A DNA stretch of 30,051 bases. Source: UBA3210 sp002363635. GTDB lineage: Bacteria > Bacillota_I > Bacilli_A > RFN20 > CAG-449. Every line of letters begins with the position of its first letter. The first letter of the stretch is position 1. The stretch spans positions 1 through 30,051 of the forward strand of contig CAMPBT010000012.1 of assembly GCA_946641515.1 (NCBI GenBank). The letters are read 5' to 3'. The notes below the pieces were generated by a model. The model did not search any database, had not been told where the DNA came from, and saw only the letters and a list, made by a program, of their open reading frames with translations. The translations under genes and the position numbers were made by a program. Shown here piece after piece: positions 24,918-30,051 of the stretch.

Positions 24918-25286
24918 ATGTCAGATGATATCAAAAAAACTCAAGAAAATGATAAAATTGAGGAAATTGAATTAACTGAAGAAGAAAAGCAAATTATTGA
25001 GGAAAATAAGAAAACACTTAAAGATTATAAAGAAGATTTCTTAATGTCTCTTGGCTCAAATATTGCTGCATTATTTGCGTTTGTAATGTTTATTGTTATC
25101 TTAATAAAAGATGGAAAAGGACTTATCGCTGTTCCTGTCATGATGGGAGGCTTGTCCATCGGTTCAGTTTTATTAAGAGATTTTATTAAATATAAAAAAG
25201 CAGTTTTTATGATTTCTGCAGTATTATGTTATTTATTAGCTATAGCGGGATTAATTGGATTTATCATTTTAGATATTAAAATTTAA
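24918..25286 (+). CDS. Small membrane protein of unknown function
   Basis: A 122-residue protein with a charged, Glu/Lys-rich cytoplasmic N-terminus (1-42; likely helical) and three predicted membrane segments at about 47-63, 69-86 and 95-119. It starts 3 bases after the previous stop, with GAGG in the end of that gene as its ribosome site, so it is the last member of the T-box operon. No family is recognised. A strong terminator follows. Confidence 0.72.
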   Translation: MSDDIKKTQENDKIEEIELTEEEKQIIEENKKTLKDYKEDFLMSLGSNIAALFAFVMFIVILIKDGKGLIAVPVMMGGLSIGSVLLRDFIKYKKAVFMISAVLCYLLAIAGLIGFIILDIKI

Positions 25287-25310
25287 GCTTTATATTTATA
25301 TAGAAATTAA

Positions 25311-25345
25311 ACACTTTGTCGGAAAAACGACAAGGTGTTTTTGTT
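25311..25345 (+). terminator. Terminator of the ileS operon
   Basis: AACACTTTGTCG (25311-25322) pairs with CGACAAGGTGTT (25329-25340), one G-U, around GAAAAA, followed by T. Confidence 0.88.
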
Positions 25346-25426
25346 CGCTTATTATTTTCAACACAAATTTAAAAAATGTTGGATTTTTTTTATTTAATTT
25401 CATAAAAATGTTTAAAAATTTTAACT

Positions 25427-25444
25427 ACAATACTATAGTATTGT
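25427..25444. promoter_or_regulatory. 18-bp perfect palindrome before the giant protein gene
   Basis: ACAATACTATAGTATTGT reads the same on both strands and lies 22 bases before the ATG of the repeat-protein gene. It includes -10-like TACAAT (25426-25431) but no fitting -35 was found. Candidate operator. Confidence 0.35.
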
Positions 25445-25466
25445 TAGAAAAAAAGAGAGGGGAGCT

Positions 25467-28400
25467 ATGAAGTATAAAAAACTTATTGCTTTAGGGGTAG
25501 CAGATTTAGGTTTAGTAGGTTTTAGTACCTATACTTTTACTTTGGCAGAAAAAGCTGCTCATAAGATAGATGCGACAAACGCAGCGTTCGATACTTCAAC
25601 TTTAACAAAAACTAAAGCTATACCTAATGATGGATCTAATCCATCTTCTTGGTCAGTTCTTGAAAACTTACAGTACGCTTCATATTATCTAGATACAAAT
25701 AGAGGATGGAAGGCTGTAACTACTGGTAATGTATCTTCTAATGCTGGTGTTAATGTTACTCAAGGTGTTAAAAATATTAGAATTGTTGAAAATGATTATA
25801 TGTTTCAACAAGCAATTTCCTATTCTAATATGGTAAGCGTTGCTTCACAAAAATTTTATAATGGTCAAAAAGCTTTTATTCGTAATGGCTCATGTTCTTC
25901 ATTAGATGACGCTACTTTTGGAGATCAAGTAAGTACTGTTGAATATAGTTATATTTATCAAAAATATGGTTTCTTACCTAATCAACTTAATTCTTACTAT
26001 TATGGTGAAGAATCTATTTTAGATACTTCTAAAGTAACTCTTCAACCTGATGGAAACTATTTAATCTCTGTTGATTTAGACCTTGATTATGGTCCTATCA
26101 ACTCTAGAAGAGAAGTTGTTACTAATGGTGGAGCGGAAGGTTTCCCAACATATTCATTAGTACATGCAGATATTACGATTACTCCTGAATGGAAAGTTCT
26201 TCAAATTGATACTCATGATAAATATGTCTTAAATAAAAACATTGGACTAGGAGTTATTGCCGCTAGTTGTGATTCATATTTAACTGAAACATTTGAATAT
26301 GGAGCAAGTATTGATTTAGACACAGTCAATTTCTTTAAATCTCACTTTAATGATGTAGCAAGTGATGTTGTCATTGAAAATAAAGAAAAGACTGCTTTAG
26401 ATTATTTACAAAACATGACTAATTTAGTTTCTAAAGATACTATTTTAGATGTCAAAGTTGATGGGGATAAGAATTATTTAAATGGTCAACTTGAATTTGA
26501 TTTAATGAACAAAGGTTTAGTTCAATTAAATCTTGATGAAAAATATTTTATTCGTTATTACAACAATAGATTAAAGACTTCTTTAAATGGTCTTAATCTA
26601 TCTTTTGATGAACAATTTATTACTCATTTACTTACTTTACTTCCAGAAGGCGGTTCTTCTCAAGAACTAGATTTAGCGTCTATTGATGTATCTAAATATG
26701 TTGGAGAAGATTTTAATGTCCAAGAAATGATTGACCAATTGATGTCGTCATTTAAATTACGTTATGAAGATAATACTGCTCTTGTTAATTTAGGTGTAGA
26801 TTATCATGGCATCTATTTAAATGGTGATATTAAGTTTGATAAAGAATCAATGGACTTAATTGATATTAAGGCTCAACTAGGTTATAACGATGTACTTGTA
26901 GATTTATCTTTAGCATCATCTCCTAAATTTAATGGAGATAAATTTAGTTCGGATAAAATCAATTACCACGAAATGAAAAATGCTATGTGGGTAATTGATT
27001 CAGTTAAAGATATTGTAGGATATGAAGGTTATGAAATTGATACTTCATATACTTACAAAGATTTAGATTTTAAGATTGTAGGTCAAGTTACTAAAAACCT
27101 TGATGTCAATTTTGATATAAATTTCGCGCGAACTAATAAACCAAATGATAAAAAGAAATTATCTTTTGTTAAGAAAGGTAAAGTATATTATTTAGGTTAT
27201 GGTAATTTAAAAGTTCAGGCAAATGAAGATAATCTTGTTTCAGTCTTAAAAGATTTATTAAGTGTCTATCAAGATTCTACTGAAATTAATCCTATTGACT
27301 CGTCTACTATTATTGAAGGAATTGATCATGCTTTTGAGATGGTCGATACACTTGAAGTAGATGAAAAAGGTAAAGTTAAATTTTCAGTAACTGATGATAA
27401 TAAGAATAACTATACAGTTTATGTCGATAGAGATGAAAATAATAATTTAGTTACTTCTTTAGAAAATCCTGGAGTAAGCTTACTCGTTAAAGAATTTGAT
27501 GGAGAAATTAATTTAGATTTAGATGAAACTAAAGTTCTTGATGAAGATGATTTATCTAAAGTTGCCTCTTTAGGACTTGATTTACGTTCATCATTAAATG
27601 AAAAAGTCTTATCAAGTGAAATTAATTTATCTATTAATGAAGAAAAGATTAAGACAGACATTATTGGTAATATCAAATTCGATAATGAAAAATATCTAAT
27701 CCAATTAAACGCAAATAAGGATTTAGATTTAAGTCTTACTATCTATGGGGATGGTAAATATGCTTATGTTACTTGTATATATAATCAAGTTGATATCAAT
27801 TTTAAATTAGAACAAGATGACGCGATTTCTTTATATCATTCTACATATGAAGTTCTTAACCAATATTATGGAGAAGAATTAACTTCTAAAATTGATGAAA
27901 TTAAGAACTTAATGACTAATTCTCAAAATAATTTAACTGTCGAATCTTTTGCAAATTTCATTTATTACTTAATTGATTCAAATATCGAGTATGATGTAAG
28001 TATTTCTGAACAAGATGATGTTTTAGTCTTTGATTATAATGGAGAATATGGTTTAGGCCAGGCTACATTTAAAGAAGATAAAAAGACTAATAATTACATT
28101 ATTACTGGTAGTTATGAAGATAAATTTAATGGTAAATTAATTATTAATCATGAAAAACTTGATTATGTTCTTGATGAAAATATTTATTTTACTCCTCTTA
28201 ACAATGTTAAGAATGCTTCTTGGGCAGTTGAAGCAGTTCATGATATTTCATCTTTCAAAGGATATTCTTTAGTAGGTGATACTTCATATAAAGACATTAA
28301 TTTTAATTTAGAGTTCTTGTATGACTATAAAAAGAATATTAAGACAACAATTAATATTGCATATGAAGGTTATAATCACGATTTAATCATTACTAAAATT

Positions 28401-30051
28401 GATAATTCATATTATCTAGAATTAGGAAATATTAAATTAACATGTAATCAAGATTCTTTAGATAAATATCTAGAGAAGATTATGGAATTATCTTCAAAAG
28501 AAGAAAATTTATCTAAAGTAGATCAAGATAAATTAATTAGTTCAACAAAAGAGATTATTTCTCAGCATACACTTTTAGTAGAATCACTTTCTTTTGATAA
28601 AGAAAATCCTCAGTTTGTCACTACTATTGTTTTAGATAAGAAACCTTATTTATTATCTTTAGGAGGAGAGAACGGATTATATGAAATTTCTTGTAAAGAA
28701 GATTCTTCATATTTAGCAGCGTTAACGCTCAGTGAATATACAAATGAAGTTACTTTAAATGAAAATAATTATTTATCTATAGAAGAAGTAGAAGTTTTAA
28801 TTTCATATTTAACAAACATCTATGACGAAGGTAAAGATAAAGTATTTAGCATTGATTTAAATGCAGATTTAGATATTGAAGGAATTAAATTATCTTTAAA
28901 CGGACAAGTTAATTTAAATAATTCTGTCGTGTCTTCCGCGTTTGTAGTATCTTACAAAGACCATGATGTAAAAGTTAATGCATATGCTTTAGATGATGCT
29001 TCTTATTTAGACGTAGAATATGAAGGCCTTTCATATGGCTTTAAAGTTTCAAAAACAGAAATTGATTCATTAATTAAAGAAGGAACATCTATTGCATTAG
29101 ATTTAATTGATGAACAAAAAGCAAAAGAAATTAATTTTGAAGAAATTGAAAACATCATTAAGAAGATTTTAAAGACATCTTATGAAGATGAAGTAAGAAT
29201 TGAAAAAGAAAATGATAAATTTAATTTTATTTATTTAGATAATGTCATTTCTTTATCTGATAAGACTGTTGAAGGTAAAGTACTTGGTAATACCTTTGTA
29301 GCCTCTATAAGTGAATTAAAAGATGTCTCATTTAATCCAAATGATAAAATTTATTATGCTCCTATTAATGGTCTAACTAACGTTAAAGGTTATTTAGATT
29401 ATTATAAAGAAATTAAAGAATACAAAGGATATTCTTTAGTAGGACAAGTATCTTATTTAGATTACACATTTAATGTTGAATCTCATATTGATTCTTCATT
29501 AAATGAAAAGACAATCTTAACTATTACATATTTAGATAAAGACCATATTTTATATGTCGATTACATTGATGAAAAAGCATATATCACATTTGGAGAAATT
29601 TCTTTATCATGTAGTAAAGATAAAGCTTCTTTTTATATCCTTGAATTAATTTCCTTAATTCCAGAAGATAAAGCAAGTTCATTAGAAGTAAAAGAAGTAG
29701 TTAAAGAATTCTTAGATAACCATAATGATTTATTAAAATCAATTGCATTAAATGAAAATGGCATTAAGTTAACAGGTAAATATGCTGAAAATGAATATGT
29801 CTTAGATTTAGTTAAGGTAGAAGACGGATTTAAATTCTTATCATCAAATGATAAATATGAAGTTAATTTAACTTTAACTAATGAAGATGTTTCTTTAGTA
29901 AGAAGAGAAGAAAATTATTTTGATGAAGATGATATTGATCAATTAATTTCATATTTAACAAACATCTATGATGAAGGTAAAGATAAAGTATTTAGTATTG
30001 ATTTAAATGCAGATTTAGATATTGAAGGAATTAAATTATCTTTAAACGGAC
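25467..30051 (+). CDS. Giant exported repeat protein, open at the right edge
   Basis: The frame is open for 1528 codons and has no stop before the window ends. GAGGGGAG precedes the ATG. Residues 5-27 form a hydrophobic signal or anchor (LIALGVADLGLVGFSTYTF) followed by AEKAAH, so export is likely. Residues about 40-300 are a unique region. From about 490 on, units of about 380-410 residues recur. Each has an N-terminal anchor (KNAMWVIDSV at about 504, NVKNASWAVEAV at 913, NVKGYLDYYKEI at 1305), then YxGYSLVG, SYxD, and a strand pair such as YYLELGNIKL, then a helix. The alternating beta pattern recalls LolA/LppX-like convex beta sheets, but the fold was not confirmed. Rich in Asp, Glu, Asn, Ser and Lys, with few Cys. 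Function unknown; surface lipid or glycan binding is a guess. Confidence 0.85.
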   Translation, partial: MKYKKLIALGVADLGLVGFSTYTFTLAEKAAHKIDATNAAFDTSTLTKTKAIPNDGSNPSSWSVLENLQYASYYLDTNRGWKAVTTGNVSSNAGVNVTQGVKNIRIVENDYMFQQAISYSNMVSVASQKFYNGQKAFIRNGSCSSLDDATFGDQVSTVEYSYIYQKYGFLPNQLNSYYYGEESILDTSKVTLQPDGNYLISVDLDLDYGPINSRREVVTNGGAEGFPTYSLVHADITITPEWKVLQIDTHDKYVLNKNIGLGVIAASCDSYLTETFEYGASIDLDTVNFFKSHFNDVASDVVIENKEKTALDYLQNMTNLVSKDTILDVKVDGDKNYLNGQLEFDLMNKGLVQLNLDEKYFIRYYNNRLKTSLNGLNLSFDEQFITHLLTLLPEGGSSQELDLASIDVSKYVGEDFNVQEMIDQLMSSFKLRYEDNTALVNLGVDYHGIYLNGDIKFDKESMDLIDIKAQLGYNDVLVDLSLASSPKFNGDKFSSDKINYHEMKNAMWVIDSVKDIVGYEGYEIDTSYTYKDLDFKIVGQVTKNLDVNFDINFARTNKPNDKKKLSFVKKGKVYYLGYGNLKVQANEDNLVSVLKDLLSVYQDSTEINPIDSSTIIEGIDHAFEMVDTLEVDEKGKVKFSVTDDNKNNYTVYVDRDENNNLVTSLENPGVSLLVKEFDGEINLDLDETKVLDEDDLSKVASLGLDLRSSLNEKVLSSEINLSINEEKIKTDIIGNIKFDNEKYLIQLNANKDLDLSLTIYGDGKYAYVTCIYNQVDINFKLEQDDAISLYHSTYEVLNQYYGEELTSKIDEIKNLMTNSQNNLTVESFANFIYYLIDSNIEYDVSISEQDDVLVFDYNGEYGLGQATFKEDKKTNNYIITGSYEDKFNGKLIINHEKLDYVLDENIYFTPLNNVKNASWAVEAVHDISSFKGYSLVGDTSYKDINFNLEFLYDYKKNIKTTINIAYEGYNHDLIITKIDNSYYLELGNIKLTCNQDSLDKYLEKIMELSSKEENLSKVDQDKLISSTKEIISQHTLLVESLSFDKENPQFVTTIVLDKKPYLLSLGGENGLYEISCKEDSSYLAALTLSEYTNEVTLNENNYLSIEEVEVLISYLTNIYDEGKDKVFSIDLNADLDIEGIKLSLNGQVNLNNSVVSSAFVVSYKDHDVKVNAYALDDASYLDVEYEGLSYGFKVSKTEIDSLIKEGTSIALDLIDEQKAKEINFEEIENIIKKILKTSYEDEVRIEKENDKFNFIYLDNVISLSDKTVEGKVLGNTFVASISELKDVSFNPNDKIYYAPINGLTNVKGYLDYYKEIKEYKGYSLVGQVSYLDYTFNVESHIDSSLNEKTILTITYLDKDHILYVDYIDEKAYITFGEISLSCSKDKASFYILELISLIPEDKASSLEVKEVVKEFLDNHNDLLKSIALNENGIKLTGKYAENEYVLDLVKVEDGFKFLSSNDKYEVNLTLTNEDVSLVRREENYFDEDDIDQLISYLTNIYDEGKDKVFSIDLNADLDIEGIKLSLNG
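28797..28905 (+). repeat. 109-nt near-identical repeat, copy A
   Basis: Matches copy B (29943-30051) at 107 of 109 bases; the two changes, GAC/GAT and AGC/AGT, are silent. It encodes residues 1111-1146 of the giant protein (starting LISYLTNIYDEGKDKV). The flanking DNA on the left differs between copies. Confidence 0.93.
29943..30051 (+). repeat. 109-nt near-identical repeat, copy B
   Basis: Second copy, 1146 bases (382 codons) after copy A, encoding residues 1493-1528 and cut by the window edge, so its true length is longer. Near-identity at silent sites points to recent duplication or gene conversion. Confidence 0.93.

Noticed and set aside
27419..27676. 85-codon minus-strand frame inside the giant gene
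   Set aside because: Ser/Leu-rich shadow of the plus-strand repeats; the plus frame is continuous, with signal peptide and ribosome site.

Overview
The window comes from an AT-rich, low-GC Gram-positive-type bacterium, probably an uncultured gut or rumen member of the Bacillota (class Bacilli, in the Erysipelotrichia / RF39 / Mollicutes-like area). Reasons: strong GGAGG ribosome sites, an Ile T-box, many U-tailed hairpin terminators, lipoprotein signal peptides together with LspA, arginine written mostly as AGA, and TGA used as a stop while Trp is TGG (standard code 11). The placement is an inference from style, not from a marker gene search.

Layout. 1-536: 3' end of a DUF6273-type protein. 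655-1851 (-): acetate kinase with a good promoter. 1852-2409: divergent AT-rich control region. 2410-6784: glycogen operon glgB-glgP (branching enzyme, phosphorylase). 7215-8866 (-): a two-gene toxin-antitoxin-like module, made of an HTH-DUF3990 (ADP-ribosyltransferase-like) protein followed, with a 4-base overlap, by a partner that carries an inorganic-pyrophosphatase-like domain. Its promoter sits in a pair of 25-bp direct repeats. 9083-11229: TetR regulator with an inverted-repeat operator in its promoter, co-transcribed with a GT-B-like protein of unknown role. 11368-16220: two tandem M6-type metalloprotease lipoproteins and a smaller lipoprotein, each with its own terminator. 16238-16699 (-): DUF523. 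16771-18131: YgjP-like metallopeptidase and a TrmH/SpoU RNA methyltransferase, overlapping by 4 bases. 18418-19969: AbiEi/AbiEii type IV toxin-antitoxin pair with base and codon use unlike its neighbours. 20304-25286: Ile T-box operon ileS-lspA-rluD-type pseudouridine synthase-small membrane protein. 25467 to the right edge: a very long exported repeat protein, open at the edge.

How it fits together. Acetate kinase, branching enzyme and phosphorylase point to fermentation and storage-glycogen turnover; glycogen synthesis genes (glgC, glgA) are not in this window. LspA would process the three lipoproteins encoded nearby. The two toxin-antitoxin-like modules are the accessory parts. The most unusual items are the DUF3990 / pyrophosphatase-like module with its doubled operator, the unassigned TetR-controlled GT-B-like gene, and the giant repeat protein, which contains a 109-nt near-identical DNA repeat 382 codons apart. 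No rRNA, tRNA, CRISPR array or intact insertion sequence was seen.
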